64,000 bases of DNA, taken from the NCBI RefSeq assembly GCF_014851585.1, contig NZ_JACVAB010000004.1:124001-188000 (forward strand), in the 5' to 3' direction. The DNA is from Agrobacterium sp. AGB01 (GTDB lineage Bacteria; Pseudomonadota; Alphaproteobacteria; Rhizobiales; Rhizobiaceae). The translations under genes were made by a program, and so were the position numbers. Of this stretch, positions 27,679 through 36,235 are shown one piece after another; position 1 is the first letter of the stretch; each line of letters opens with the position of its first letter. Below the pieces are notes generated by a model. That model was not told the origin of the DNA, did no database searches, and saw only the letters and a list, made by a program, of their open reading frames with translations.

Positions 27679-28674
27679 CTAATGGTCTAGATAGGTTGAG
27701 GCCGGCGCGCCTAGTCTATTTTCTGAAGGTCGTGGCTTGCCGGATACGTGGAGATCAGCCGCGATAGACCGGCGTTGATCCAGAGGGGCGCTGTCTGTCG
27801 CCAAGTGCGTGTAGCTTCTCCTGAGCGTCTGGATGTTGCGCTCGCCGGATTCCAGCCCTTTTGCAGTCGCGTGAACCGAGTAGTAGCCAAGGTGCAGGTC
27901 GTGCGGATGGGGGATTGCGGATCCGAGGACGAAAGTCGCGCCGCTTGTCCCGCCCTGAAGGGCGATGACGCCGTCATCTTTCGAAAAAATGAGAAGCTCG
28001 CCATTGGACGCCGGCGTGGCACCAGAAAGGCTTCCCTTCGAGATGGCGAGCCATCCAATTGCGTGACCTGCAGGCGGCACATAGTCCCAACGCTCATCCG
28101 CTGCGAGCGTCACAAGCAGGTAGTTCACGCCATCCGGCGCATTTACCGGGCTTGTGACACCACAATAGCTTCCGACGATCACATAGGCCGGGCCGACCTG
28201 CGGCATCGCAGTTGCCTCGAAATACTGGCTTTCCACTTCCGCCAATTCCAGTTCAGCAGGCAATGCCAGCCAGAGTTGGTAGCCGTGAATGCGCTCAGAT
28301 TTACCCGAAGAGAGTTCCTTGCCGTGCCATACGCCGCCGCCAGCGCGCATCCACTCAACCCCGCCATATCCGATAGAGCCCTTGCCCGCTTCTGGATCGT
28401 CAAACTGGACGTCGCCACGGGTAAAGACGGTAACGGTACCGATACCGGAATGAGGATGCATTTTGTCGCCGGCTGCGAACTCGTCCATCACTCCGCCGAA
28501 GCTGTCGAGAAACACGAATGGCTTGAGTTGTTGGCCGAGGTCGCTCGGGCTGATGAGGCGGAACACTTCGCCGTGGCCTCGTCCGTTCGTACGGTGGATC
28601 ACGGGGCGGCTTGCCAGAGCATTCGCTGCTCGAGCGATCTTTTGATCGGGCCGTACGGTGTTGATGATGGACAT
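27679..28674 (-). CDS. pirin-family protein
   Basis: 331-residue bicupin of the pirin family. The metal-site region reads MHPHSGIGTVTVFTRGDV, followed by YGGVEWMRAGGGVWHGKEL, and there is a pirin C-terminal domain. Bacterial pirins (YhaK/YhhW) bind iron or another metal; some oxidise quercetin and others report redox stress. It belongs to the FMN reductase, pirin, F420-like reductase and OYE operon. Confidence 0.88.
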   Translation of the reverse strand: MSIINTVRPDQKIARAANALASRPVIHRTNGRGHGEVFRLISPSDLGQQLKPFVFLDSFGGVMDEFAAGDKMHPHSGIGTVTVFTRGDVQFDDPEAGKGSIGYGGVEWMRAGGGVWHGKELSSGKSERIHGYQLWLALPAELELAEVESQYFEATAMPQVGPAYVIVGSYCGVTSPVNAPDGVNYLLVTLAADERWDYVPPAGHAIGWLAISKGSLSGATPASNGELLIFSKDDGVIALQGGTSGATFVLGSAIPHPHDLHLGYYSVHATAKGLESGERNIQTLRRSYTHLATDSAPLDQRRSIAADLHVSGKPRPSENRLGAPASTYLDH

Positions 28675-28749
28675 GAGTCTTCTCCTCGGGGAGGCCGTCG
28701 TGGGCCGTCCCGTAATGGTATTGCGTTCAGGATGGTGTTCTATGGAGCT

Positions 28750-29355
28750 TTACGCAGCGACGGCGCGTGCTGCCAACGTCGCCTTTGCCCACCACACTAG
28801 TTCGTCGAGTGCTGCGGTTGCCGAAGGAATAATGTTCTTCTCGATCGTTTCGATCGGTTGGTTACCGACGGCCGGGAAGACAGTGAAGAAGTCACTGCCA
28901 CCGATATGGACGGCCGCATGTGTGGAGACCATGTGCATCTCGATGCCGATCAGGCGCAGGTGCTCGATGGCGCGTGCAGCACCGACACCGCCGTAGCCAA
29001 TCGCGGTAAAGGGCTTGTGGTTCCATTCCTTGTAGGCATGGTCGAGGGCGTTCTTGAGCGCGCCGGTCAGTGAATGGTTGTACTCGGCGACCACGAATAT
29101 AAAACCGTCGAAGCGCGCAAGTGTCTGCTGCCAGCGAACGGCCTCAGGGCTCTGGCTGGGTACCCATGCGCTAGAGGCCACCTCATCGAAGAACGGCAGA
29201 TTGAAGTCGCGCAGATCTACAAGTTCGACATCGAGATCGGTGCGTGCCTGTGCCCGCTTCAGCATCCACTGCGCCGGTACGTCCGCAAACCGGGCGGCAC
29301 GGGTTGAGCCAATGATCAGGGCAATTTTGGGCTTGGTGCTGGAATAGACTGACAT
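28750..29355 (-). CDS. NADPH-dependent FMN reductase family protein
   Basis: 201-residue flavodoxin-fold reductase. The FMN phosphate loop is GSTRAARFAD near residue 16, followed by FVVAEYNHSLTGALKNALDHAY, the standard family motif, and GYGGVGAARAIEHL. Such enzymes (azoreductase, chromate and quinone reductase) reduce electrophiles with NAD(P)H. It is the first gene of the four-gene redox operon, with the operator copy at 29441-29484 lying about 90 bases upstream. Confidence 0.88.
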   Translation of the reverse strand: MSVYSSTKPKIALIIGSTRAARFADVPAQWMLKRAQARTDLDVELVDLRDFNLPFFDEVASSAWVPSQSPEAVRWQQTLARFDGFIFVVAEYNHSLTGALKNALDHAYKEWNHKPFTAIGYGGVGAARAIEHLRLIGIEMHMVSTHAAVHIGGSDFFTVFPAVGNQPIETIEKNIIPSATAALDELVWWAKATLAARAVAA

Positions 29356-29440
29356 GATTTTGTTCCTTATGTTGTGGTCAGAGCCGGAGTGGCATCGGAT
29401 GCGTTCGATAAGGGAAAAATGCCGTATCTAGTCGCGGGGC

Positions 29441-29484
29441 ACTAGCCAGCAAAACCGTCACTCGGTGTCGCTCAAACAGGGACA
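29441..29484 (-). promoter_or_regulatory. LysR-type composite site, copy A (FMN-reductase operon)
   Basis: On the plus strand: ACTAGCC (29441-29447), 18 bases, TGTCGC (29466-29471), 7 bases, GGGACA (29479-29484). The same elements with identical spacing occur at four other promoters in the window (32561, 33187, 34058, 36168). TGTCGC-N7-GGGACA is an imperfect inverted repeat typical of LysR recognition. Bases 29401-29544 also align with 32521-32663, so promoter and following hairpin were duplicated together. Confidence 0.8.
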
Positions 29485-29909
29485 AGCACAGTGTGACATA
29501 TAACATGCCGAAAGCCGGGCTCCGCTCACGCGTTGCCCGACTTTAACTGGCCGTACGATAGTATCGAACAGCATCGTTACTGAGCTTGAAGGTCCGGTCG
29601 GAATCGAACAGAGCCGATCAATGCCAAGCTTCATTCTGCCCATCTGCCTCAGAAACCGAAGTTGAAGAGGCCTGCACGGCTGGTTACAAACTATGCCGAT
29701 AGCGCCTTCTGGTGTCCAGATTGCATGCGATAGCGACCTTGGCAGGATCTCGGCTTTTCCAGACATCTTCGGTCAGTCGGACCTTGTAGATACTGCTCTC
29801 TTCGGTGAAGAGCGGGCAGCGGTGGGCAAGCCATGTCAATCTCACCAGATAGGTGATGGATACGCTTGTGATGAGAGAGGTGATGGTCTTTCCATCACCC
29901 CTTTCAATC
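29485..29909. other. gene-free stretch with two hairpins
   Basis: No convincing gene. An imperfect hairpin at 29511-29544 (AAAGCCGGGC / GCCCGACTTT, one mismatch) matches the position and partial sequence of the good terminator at 32625-32663, so it is probably its degraded duplicate. It has no gene upstream to serve, suggesting that a gene once lying between 29545 and 29880 was lost. Confidence 0.5.
29879..29899 (-). terminator. hairpin downstream of the AhpD-like gene
   Basis: GGTGATGG (29879-29886) and CCATCACC (29892-29899) make an 8-bp stem with a 5-base loop, 11 bases beyond the stop of the leftward gene at 29910. On the minus strand TCTCTC follows, a weak U-rich tail. Likely end of the metallo-hydrolase operon. 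Confidence 0.6.
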
Positions 29910-30458
29910 TCATGCTGCCTTTTGATCGATACGAGGAAAATCGATCTCGGTGTCGAGGGCTTCGTTCACGTAATTGGTGAACGTGTTCAAAGCGACATGG
30001 GCGATGATTTCGACGATCTCGGCATCGCTATAGCCGGCGGCACGGACTTTACCGATCTCATCAGCTCCAACCGAACCACGCACCGTCGTTAGCGCTCGGG
30101 CAAATTCGACGGCTGCCGCGGCCTTCGGATCGTTCGAGGTTCCATTGCGATTGGCCGCGATCTCGGCTTCATCGAGCTTGGCGAATTTCGCGCCCGTGAA
30201 AGTATGAGCCGAAAGGCAGTAATCGCAGCCGTTGGCTTGCGCCATCGCTAACGCGATCCGCTCGCGGGTCGCCGCCGTAAGCGTGCCTTTTCCGAGTGCG
30301 CCCTGCAGCGAAGTCAGGCCGGTAAGAGCCGCCGGACTGTTGGAGATGAGGCGGAAGATATTCGGCACTGAACCGATCTGCTTCTTGATCGCCTCCAGGA
30401 TGGGCTGCGATGCTTCGGGGGCAGCTTCAATGGTTGCCGGGGTAGGAATGCGTGACAT
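29910..30458 (-). CDS. carboxymuconolactone-decarboxylase/AhpD-like peroxidase-related protein
   Basis: 182 residues, all-helical AhpD-like fold. The redox centre CDYCLSAHTFTG (C-x-x-C then H) and the preceding TRERIALAMAQANG are typical of the 'uncharacterised peroxidase-related' subfamily. Such proteins reduce peroxides or act as thiol-dependent decarboxylases. It is the third gene of the operon MBL hydrolase, alpha/beta hydrolase, AhpD-like. A paralogue lies at 36236 with the same CxxC-H centre. Confidence 0.85.
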   Translation of the reverse strand: MSRIPTPATIEAAPEASQPILEAIKKQIGSVPNIFRLISNSPAALTGLTSLQGALGKGTLTAATRERIALAMAQANGCDYCLSAHTFTGAKFAKLDEAEIAANRNGTSNDPKAAAAVEFARALTTVRGSVGADEIGKVRAAGYSDAEIVEIIAHVALNTFTNYVNEALDTEIDFPRIDQKAA

Positions 30459-30509
30459 GCTATTCTCCTATGTGGGTTGTGGATTTAGCCTTTCGGCTTC
30501 GTTTCGGGA

Positions 30510-31484
30510 TCAGGACTTGATAAATGCCAGCATATCGGCGTTCAGGACGTCGGGATGGGTGGCAAGCATTCCGTGGGGATAGCCTGGATAGATCTTCAGC
30601 GTGCCGTTCTTCAGCAGCTTGACGGCTAGCTTGGCAGAGGCGTTCACGGGAACGATCTGGTCGTCGTCGCCGTGCAGGACGAGCGTCGGCACGGAAATCT
30701 TCTTCAGATCTTCGGTTTGGTCCGTTTCAGAAAACACCTTGATGCCATCGTAATGGGCCTTGGCACTGCCGATCATGCCCTGCCTCCACCAGTTCTGTAT
30801 CAGGCCCTGTGAGACCACCGCGCCGTCCCGGTTGAACCCGAAGAAGGGGCCGCTCGGCAGGTCGAGGTAGAATTGCGCCCGGTTCGCGGCGAGTGCGGCG
30901 CGCAGTCCGTCGAATACCTCGAGCGGCGTACCGTCCGGATTGTTCGGCGTCTTCAGCATCAGCGGCGGGATCGCACTGACAAGGATCGCCTTGGCGACGC
31001 GGTTCTGCGGCTCACCGAAGTTCGCGACGTAACGGGCGACCTGACCACCGCCGGTGGAGTGACCGATATGAACTGCGTTCCTGAGATCGAGGTGCTCATA
31101 GACAGCCGACGCGTCGGCCGCGTAGTGATCCATGTCGTGGCCGTCGCTAACCTGCTGGGACCTGCCATGGCCACGGCGGTCGTGCGCGACGACGCGATAG
31201 CCCTTCGAGAGGAAGAACAGCATCTGATTGTCCCAGTCATCAGATGACAGGGGCCAGCCGTGGTGAAAGACGATCGGCTGCGCGTCCTTCGGACCCCAGT
31301 CTTTATAAAACAGGCTGACGCCGTCTTGCGTGGTGATGAACGTTTCGGTCATTCTTGTATCTCCTTCTGTGGTTTGGATCGATGCGCCCTGGGCGGCAAG
31401 GATCGGGGTCGCGGAGGCCAGCGCCAGTGCTGAGGCTCCAAGCAGAACGTCTCGACGTGAGACAATGTATGACGGGGAATGCAT
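30510..31484 (-). CDS. alpha/beta hydrolase (chloroperoxidase/esterase-like) with Tat signal
   Basis: 324 residues. A twin-arginine leader ([18 protein letters not shown]) occupies residues 8-30. The enzyme core has the nucleophile in GHSTGGG, the oxyanion region [12 protein letters not shown], catalytic aspartate in [10 protein letters not shown] and histidine in YPGYPHGML, matching the non-haem chloroperoxidase/arylesterase group. An internal ATG at 31352 ([11 protein letters not shown]) is preceded by AAGGAG at ideal spacing, so a cytoplasmic form lacking the leader could also be made. It follows the Tat-exported metallo-hydrolase by 29 bases. Confidence 0.87.
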   Translation of the reverse strand: MHSPSYIVSRRDVLLGASALALASATPILAAQGASIQTTEGDTRMTETFITTQDGVSLFYKDWGPKDAQPIVFHHGWPLSSDDWDNQMLFFLSKGYRVVAHDRRGHGRSQQVSDGHDMDHYAADASAVYEHLDLRNAVHIGHSTGGGQVARYVANFGEPQNRVAKAILVSAIPPLMLKTPNNPDGTPLEVFDGLRAALAANRAQFYLDLPSGPFFGFNRDGAVVSQGLIQNWWRQGMIGSAKAHYDGIKVFSETDQTEDLKKISVPTLVLHGDDDQIVPVNASAKLAVKLLKNGTLKIYPGYPHGMLATHPDVLNADMLAFIKS

Positions 31485-31513
31485 GGTGCTCGTCCTCGCT
31501 TCGTGGATGTGGC

Positions 31514-32473
31514 TTAGACGCCTTTGTAGACAAGCCGCGTGAAGAAGGCGGGACTGATGATCGCCTTACCCCACTGGTCGTCGAAAGCCTCGGTCGGCTT
31601 CAAGGCGATGGTCTCCTCGACCGACCGGCCAGCGGACTTCGACCGCGCGACGTCATCTCGGATCGTCGCCAGCATCTCATGGTAGTGCTTGAGTTCGTCC
31701 AATGTGCCCTGCGGCTTGCCATGTCCTGAAATGATGACGGTGTCAGAGTCGGCCATCTCAATCACCCTGCCAGCTGCCGCAATCGTTCCGTCGATGCTGC
31801 CACCAGTGGAGTAGTCGATGAAGGGATAAAAACCGTTCCAAAACAGGTCGCCGACGTGAACGACGTTCTCTTCGATGAAATGGACAGAGAGGTCGCTATC
31901 GGTATGGGCTGGCTCGTAGACGGTTATTGCCAGCTTCGAACCGGCGAGTTCGAGGACCGTGTCCCGATCAATGGTCGTACCCGGCACGGCACTGGGCGGC
32001 GACTGTGGAAAGATGAAGTTCCAGTCTTCCACCCGTTGTGCCTCCATGAGATGCCGGCGGGTGTTTTCATGGGCGGTGATCGCGGCACCTTCGGAATGGA
32101 GCCATTCGTTCCCATCTGTGTGGTCGAAATGCCAGTGCGTGTTGATAAGATGCTTGACTGGCTGGGCGCCAAGGGCCGCCAGGGATGCCTTGATCCGCGG
32201 GCGGGAAGCAGTGATCCCTGCATCGACGAGAACTTTTTCATCCTTGCCGAGTAGGACGCCGATGTTGCCGCCGGAACCTTCAAGCACCGAGATGCTGCCT
32301 CGGATTTTGTGAATCACGATGTCCGATCCTGCAGCGGCGGCGCGAAGACTATCGACAATATTTGCTGCGTGAGCAGGTTTGGGCCACAACGCGACTTGAG
32401 ACAAAGAGAGTGCTGAAACGCCGCCAATAACGAAAGAGCGGCGACTAAGTTGCGTGGTCAAGAGGCTATTCAT
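31514..32473 (-). CDS. MBL-fold metallo-hydrolase with Tat signal
   Basis: 319 residues from ATG 32473 (GAAGGA lies 7 bases upstream); the longer frame to 32581 would run across the promoter repeat. The Tat leader is [17 protein letters not shown], ending near AHA. The metallo-beta-lactamase motif [16 protein letters not shown] (HxHxDH) gives the zinc ligands, with further histidines in AHTDSDL and SGHGKPQG. Substrate unknown. First gene of the operon controlled from site copy B. Confidence 0.88.
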   Translation of the reverse strand: MNSLLTTQLSRRSFVIGGVSALSLSQVALWPKPAHAANIVDSLRAAAAGSDIVIHKIRGSISVLEGSGGNIGVLLGKDEKVLVDAGITASRPRIKASLAALGAQPVKHLINTHWHFDHTDGNEWLHSEGAAITAHENTRRHLMEAQRVEDWNFIFPQSPPSAVPGTTIDRDTVLELAGSKLAITVYEPAHTDSDLSVHFIEENVVHVGDLFWNGFYPFIDYSTGGSIDGTIAAAGRVIEMADSDTVIISGHGKPQGTLDELKHYHEMLATIRDDVARSKSAGRSVEETIALKPTEAFDDQWGKAIISPAFFTRLVYKGV

Positions 32474-32560
32474 TTCTACGTCCTTCGATTTCTTCGTTGA
32501 GGTGCAAGAGCGGCGCTCATGCGTTCGATAAACAAAGAATGACGTAGCTGGACGTGGGGC

Positions 32561-32604
32561 ACTAGCCGGCAAAATCGGCACTTGCTGTCGCTAAATCTGG
32601 GACA
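32561..32604 (-). promoter_or_regulatory. LysR-type composite site, copy B (metallo-hydrolase operon)
   Basis: ACTAGCC (32561-32567), 18 bases, TGTCGC (32586-32591), 7 bases, GGGACA (32599-32604). Bases 32521-32604 align along their whole length with 29401-29484. It lies 88 bases upstream of the metallo-hydrolase start, in the same orientation relative to the gene as the other copies. Confidence 0.8.
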
Positions 32605-32624
32605 GATAAACGTTGGTAAAAATG

Positions 32625-32663
32625 CCAAGAGCCGGACAACGCTTGCGCGTGTCCGGCTCTTGG
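32625..32663 (-). terminator. rho-independent terminator of doxX
   Basis: CCAAGAGCCGGACA (32625-32638) and TGTCCGGCTCTTGG (32650-32663) form a perfect 14-bp stem. Read on the minus strand, the hairpin is followed by CATTTTTACC. It lies 25 bases past the doxX stop. Confidence 0.9.
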
Positions 32664-32688
32664 AAGGGCTAACGGCAAATGGAAATAA

Positions 32689-33114
32689 TCAGTTGGCAAA
32701 TGCTACGGGAACATCGGTGTCGCTACGCTTTGCGAGAAAGGCATCAAGACTGAAAGCGCCAGCGCCGAATGCAACGACCTGCAGCAAGCCACCTGTCAAC
32801 ATGACGTTTTTGAAGAAATTAACGAGTGTGTTCTCGTCCGCCAGATTGCTGTGGAAGTAGTAGGCCGTCACCATTGTGAATATGGCAAGCAGGACGGCGA
32901 CCGGGCGAACCTTGTAGCCTAGCGCGACCAGCAGGCCGCCTCCGACCTCTAGCGTAATCGCACCGACTGCACCAATTACCGGAAGTGGGATACCGACCAG
33001 CTCGACGAGAGCGACGGTTTTTTCAAAAGTCGCAGCTTTGGCGAGGCCGAAAAAAACAAAAGGAAGGCCGATCAGCAAGCGGCCAGCGAGGGGAAGATAG
33101 CGTTCAGTTGTCAT
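32689..33114 (-). CDS. DoxX-family membrane protein
   Basis: 141 residues with four hydrophobic segments (AGRLLIGLPFVFFGLAK, VIGAVGAITLEVGGGLLVAL, PVAVLLAIFTMVTAYYF, NVMLTGGLLQVVAFGAGAF). I choose ATG 33114, since AAGGAG is 7 bases upstream of it and too close to the alternative TTG at 33120. DoxX-like proteins accompany quinone- or thiol-stress enzymes; Bacillus MhqP, a member, belongs to the quinone-induced MhqR regulon. Monocistronic, with its own composite site (copy C) and terminator. Confidence 0.88.
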   Translation of the reverse strand: MTTERYLPLAGRLLIGLPFVFFGLAKAATFEKTVALVELVGIPLPVIGAVGAITLEVGGGLLVALGYKVRPVAVLLAIFTMVTAYYFHSNLADENTLVNFFKNVMLTGGLLQVVAFGAGAFSLDAFLAKRSDTDVPVAFAN

Positions 33115-33186
33115 GTTCAAACTCCTTGTTGAGACAGGATGTGTTCGTCATCCGTGAAATGAGGATGTCAAAATCGATCCAGCTCA

Positions 33187-33230
33187 ACTAGCCGCCGAAC
33201 CTGCTACGCGATGTCCCGGAATGAGGGACA
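33187..33230 (-). promoter_or_regulatory. LysR-type composite site, copy C (doxX)
   Basis: ACTAGCC (33187-33193), 18 bases, then TGTCCCGGAATGAGGGACA (33212-33230), here a perfect 6-7-6 inverted repeat. It is the best of the five copies and defines the likely core site. The doxX start is 73 bases away. Confidence 0.82.
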
Positions 33231-33268
33231 ATTTCAGAGAAGAAAGAGATTCCGATTATTACCTCTTC

Positions 33269-33973
33269 TCAAATGGCAGGCAGGAACGTTCCGGAGGCGA
33301 TCAGCAAGAGGTCCGCTGGTTTGACGACATGGAATGTGTCCTCGGTATCAGCGAGGGAGACGATGTCGCCCTTTTTGAAATGTTTGTCACCAAACGTCAC
33401 ATGCCCGTCGAGGACAATCAGAACGCGTATGATGTCTTCACCATCACTCAGTGGCAACAGATGTCGACCGATGCTGAGACGGGCATCATGTACCCTGGCC
33501 CGGCTACGAAGGATCAGGGGTGCGTTCGAACAAGATGCGAGTAACCGCCACTGATCCAAATGAGATTTACTCGTTTCAACGAATTGAACCGTTGCATGCT
33601 GAGCGTAGGGTTCCGGACGAAAGTGGATGGAGTAAGCCTCTGCCGGATCCCGGCCAAGCGTTCGCTCCTCATGATGGAATGTGTGTCCGGCACTCACGAC
33701 GGTCGTCAACGAGGGCGTAAGTTTTTGCTCGTGCCCCAGACTATCTATGTGAAGTACGACACCCGATCGAACACAGGTCAGGATTTCATCGTCCTGATGT
33801 TGATGCATGTGGGCGACGAAACCTGGCAGCGAATAGGATCGCTCGATTTTCGTAATCCCTAAAATCTTCCGCTTCGCTTCCCCCATGCCCGAACCGGGAT
33901 AGACGACCTCAATGGTACAACCTTGCTTCCAGCTGCCATTGCGCTGCTCGGGTTTTATCTTCGTCGTATCCAT
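33269..33973 (-). CDS. pirin-like bicupin protein
   Basis: 234 residues, pirin family. The N-terminal cupin shows HMHQHQDDEILTCVRSGVVLH, and the second half FGDKHFKKGDIVSLADTE is the C-terminal cupin. It is shorter than the pirin at 27679 and belongs to the YhhW-like small group (about 230 residues), some of which have quercetin 2,3-dioxygenase activity. It is divergent from the lysR gene, with composite site copy E between them, and its stop lies 38 bases from copy C. Confidence 0.83.
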   Translation of the reverse strand: MDTTKIKPEQRNGSWKQGCTIEVVYPGSGMGEAKRKILGITKIERSYSLPGFVAHMHQHQDDEILTCVRSGVVLHIDSLGHEQKLTPSLTTVVSAGHTFHHEERTLGRDPAEAYSIHFRPEPYAQHATVQFVETSKSHLDQWRLLASCSNAPLILRSRARVHDARLSIGRHLLPLSDGEDIIRVLIVLDGHVTFGDKHFKKGDIVSLADTEDTFHVVKPADLLLIASGTFLPAI

Positions 33974-34057
33974 GTGCTCGGCTCCTCAAGGGAAAAATCC
34001 ATCGCGGTCACTGAATGACGCGCACCGCTCACAAATTATTGTACCTCTTGCTGGCAC

Positions 34058-34101
34058 AGTAGACGGCAATTATGCTATTCAATGTCGCATAATGGGGGAC
34101 G
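34058..34101. promoter_or_regulatory. LysR-type composite site, copy E (pirin / lysR divergent promoter)
   Basis: AGTAGAC (34058-34064), 18 bases, TGTCGC (34083-34088), 7 bases, GGGACG (34096-34101). Two positions differ from consensus. It lies 10 bases before the lysR start codon and 85 bases upstream of the pirin gene, the usual geometry for a LysR regulator that represses itself and activates a divergent gene. Confidence 0.72.
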
Positions 34102-34111
34102 GAGGTTTTGC

Positions 34112-34987
34112 ATGGAAATTGACGATCTAAGGACGTTCGTGGAAGTAGCGGATGCGGGCGGCGTTAACTCCGCAGCTCGCCGGCTTGGTTTGGCAAAATC
34201 CATCGTTAGCCGACGTGTGTTGCGGCTTGAGGAGGAACTTGGAGTCCAATTGCTGACACGATCAACCCGTGGTGCGGGGTTGACGGAGGCGGGTACATTG
34301 TTCCGTGAACGAGCAGCCGATATTTGCGCCTCAATCGATGCCGCTCGTGAAGAAATGTCACCCGAAGGGGAGCTTCGGGGACTTTTGCGCGTAGCTGCAC
34401 CGGCCTCTTTTGCTGCGCAACTGGCAAAATCTCTTGCCGAATTTGGTCGTCAGCATCCATCCTTGCATGTGCACGTACGCTTCAACGACCGCTACGTCGA
34501 TCTGGTGGCGGAAGGTTTCGATTGCGGCATCCGGGTTGGTTATCTGCCAGACTCCAATCTGGTCGCTCGAAAGATTGGAACTTTGGGGGTGAAACTATAT
34601 GCAAGCCCAAGCTATGTCGCTCAACATGGCACGCCGCAAAGTCCCTCTGACATCATCAAGCATTCAGCGATAACACCTGCGACGGACGCCTGGACGTTTA
34701 CGAAAGACAACCAGTCGGTCACCGTACATCCACAAGGCCGGTTCAAGGCAGACAGTGCTCATGTGCTCGTCGAGGCAGCGGTCGCAGGCATAGGCATAGT
34801 CGCCATGGGGGAGATCATGGCTGATCCCTACGTCGCAGCCGGTGCCCTAGTCCCTATCATGACGGAGTACCAACTTCCGCCCGTCGGCATTTTCATCGTG
34901 CGTCCACCTGGACAAAAGCCGACGAGAAAAGTCAGGCTCTTGATCGACCTTCTGGCCGAAGAGTTTGCCGCGACCAAACAAAGATAA
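34112..34987 (+). CDS. LysR-family transcriptional regulator
   Basis: 291 residues from ATG 34112, preceded by GGAGG. The N-terminal winged helix is MEIDDLRTFVEVADAGGVN to about residue 60 (SAARRLGLAKSIVSRRV, LEEELGVQLLTRSTRG), and the rest is a substrate-binding domain of the CrgA/PA2758-like group. It lies in the middle of five copies of a shared composite site, one of them at its own promoter, so it is the best candidate for the regulator of all five. The effector may be a quinone or other electrophile (inference). Confidence 0.92.
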   Translation: MEIDDLRTFVEVADAGGVNSAARRLGLAKSIVSRRVLRLEEELGVQLLTRSTRGAGLTEAGTLFRERAADICASIDAAREEMSPEGELRGLLRVAAPASFAAQLAKSLAEFGRQHPSLHVHVRFNDRYVDLVAEGFDCGIRVGYLPDSNLVARKIGTLGVKLYASPSYVAQHGTPQSPSDIIKHSAITPATDAWTFTKDNQSVTVHPQGRFKADSAHVLVEAAVAGIGIVAMGEIMADPYVAAGALVPIMTEYQLPPVGIFIVRPPGQKPTRKVRLLIDLLAEEFAATKQR

Positions 34988-35051
34988 CTTTTTTGGCCAA
35001 TTACTCGCTGTCGCGTTAACTCCACTCGGCGCAGTATGTCGATTTATATCG

Positions 35052-36056
35052 TTATTGCGGAGAGGTAGTAACGACAGGAACAACAGAGGCAGGGAGAAAC
35101 CTGCCTTTTGCCAAAAGAATGATCGAGCCTGCTATGATCGCGAACAAACCGGCATTGGTCATTATGAATAATGACAAGGAAAGGAATTGAAGAACCGGGT
35201 CTTCACTCGCGCTGGCAAGTTTTACACCTGCAGTCGATATGGCAGTTAATCCGAAGGTAAAAGCCCAATAGGATGCGGAAAATGGCTGCTTGAGTATCCA
35301 CGGCGTGAGACGCAATAAGATCGCCAGTTGCAGCACGGCATATCCAAACAGTGCGTGCACGAATATGTCTGTTACACCTCCGTTTACGCTGAGATATGCG
35401 ACACTACCGACGGCTGGTGGTGCGAGCTGTATGCCCAGCGTCGCCCGTAGAGCCGGGGTTAGTTCGGGCATAGTGTATAGCCTGTGTAGCAGGATCGACT
35501 CGATCGCAAGCCATGATAACAGACCTGCCCCAAACGCGAGTTGTCCCATCTCTTGGTGACCGAGCGCGCCCATCACAATAGCGGTGACAAAAGATCCCGC
35601 GACCGTCGGCAGATAAAGTACAGGTGTCGACGCAGCCGGATCACGTGCACCCTGCCAGAGGCGACCTGTTCTCCAAAGCGCAAAACCGAAGGTGGCGGCA
35701 AAGCCGAGTACCAGTAAAATTTCGGTGGCAGTTCGGGAGTAAGGTAGTAGCGCCAGTCCAGCCAACATCGTGGCGACACCGACCAACCCAACAAAACAGC
35801 ATTGAATGGCATGTTCAGTTTCGGCCAAAGCATCATGGCGTGCCAGAACCCATTTTGCGGCGTAAAGCATTGTGACAAGGCACCAGACAGCCACTCCAGC
35901 AAGACTAAAAAATTCACCCGGCGGCGTTGGAAAATTCCATGCGTCTGCTGCTGTTCGCCATGTAGATCCGAGCCCAACCAGTCCGAGCACGATACCGAAG
36001 AAAGACGCAGGCACTCGCCCGACCACTGACCTCAAGCCATGTTGTTTTGTGGACAT
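35052..36056 (-). CDS. tehA: TehA/SLAC1-family membrane transporter
   Basis: 334 residues from ATG 36056 (GGAG precedes it; the frame opens further upstream at 36095). About ten hydrophobic helices, starting VVGRVPASFFGIVLGLVGLG, which is the typical SLAC1/TehA first helix, and including LYLPTVAGSFVTAIVMG and FGYAVLQLAILLRL. Family members are anion channels or dicarboxylate/tellurite-resistance transporters. It converges on lysR and has a composite site (copy D) about 110-155 bases upstream. Confidence 0.83.
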   Translation of the reverse strand: MSTKQHGLRSVVGRVPASFFGIVLGLVGLGSTWRTAADAWNFPTPPGEFFSLAGVAVWCLVTMLYAAKWVLARHDALAETEHAIQCCFVGLVGVATMLAGLALLPYSRTATEILLVLGFAATFGFALWRTGRLWQGARDPAASTPVLYLPTVAGSFVTAIVMGALGHQEMGQLAFGAGLLSWLAIESILLHRLYTMPELTPALRATLGIQLAPPAVGSVAYLSVNGGVTDIFVHALFGYAVLQLAILLRLTPWILKQPFSASYWAFTFGLTAISTAGVKLASASEDPVLQFLSLSLFIMTNAGLFAIIAGSIILLAKGRFLPASVVPVVTTSPQ

Positions 36057-36167
36057 TTTCAACGCTCCTTTCTTTCGGCCAGATGCAGCCGACACGACCT
36101 GACTGGCTGATTGCTGCTTGCAGGCATCTTCACTAAGTCCATAACTTGAACGGCGTACCTATGCTTT

Positions 36168-36211
36168 AGTAGCCGCTTCTGGCGGTACGCGATGTCGCGT
36201 ACCGCGGCACA
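36168..36211 (-). promoter_or_regulatory. LysR-type composite site, copy D (tehA)
   Basis: AGTAGCC (36168-36174), 18 bases, TGTCGC (36193-36198), 7 bases, GGCACA (36206-36211). One core mismatch. It lies between the tehA start and the stop of the next gene upstream, so tehA is its likely target. The region also holds a second palindrome, GGTACGCGATGTCGCGTACC, overlapping the core. Confidence 0.72.
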
Positions 36212-36235
36212 GCTCCAGCGGGACGGGAGAACTGG

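Noticed and set aside
27748..28800. 350-codon plus-strand frame
   Set aside because: Antisense to the pirin gene; residues look like reversed complement of it and carry no known domain.
29458..29766. 102-codon minus-strand frame in the gap before the AhpD-like gene
   Set aside because: No family likeness, begins without a ribosome-binding site and runs through the composite operator and the hairpin.
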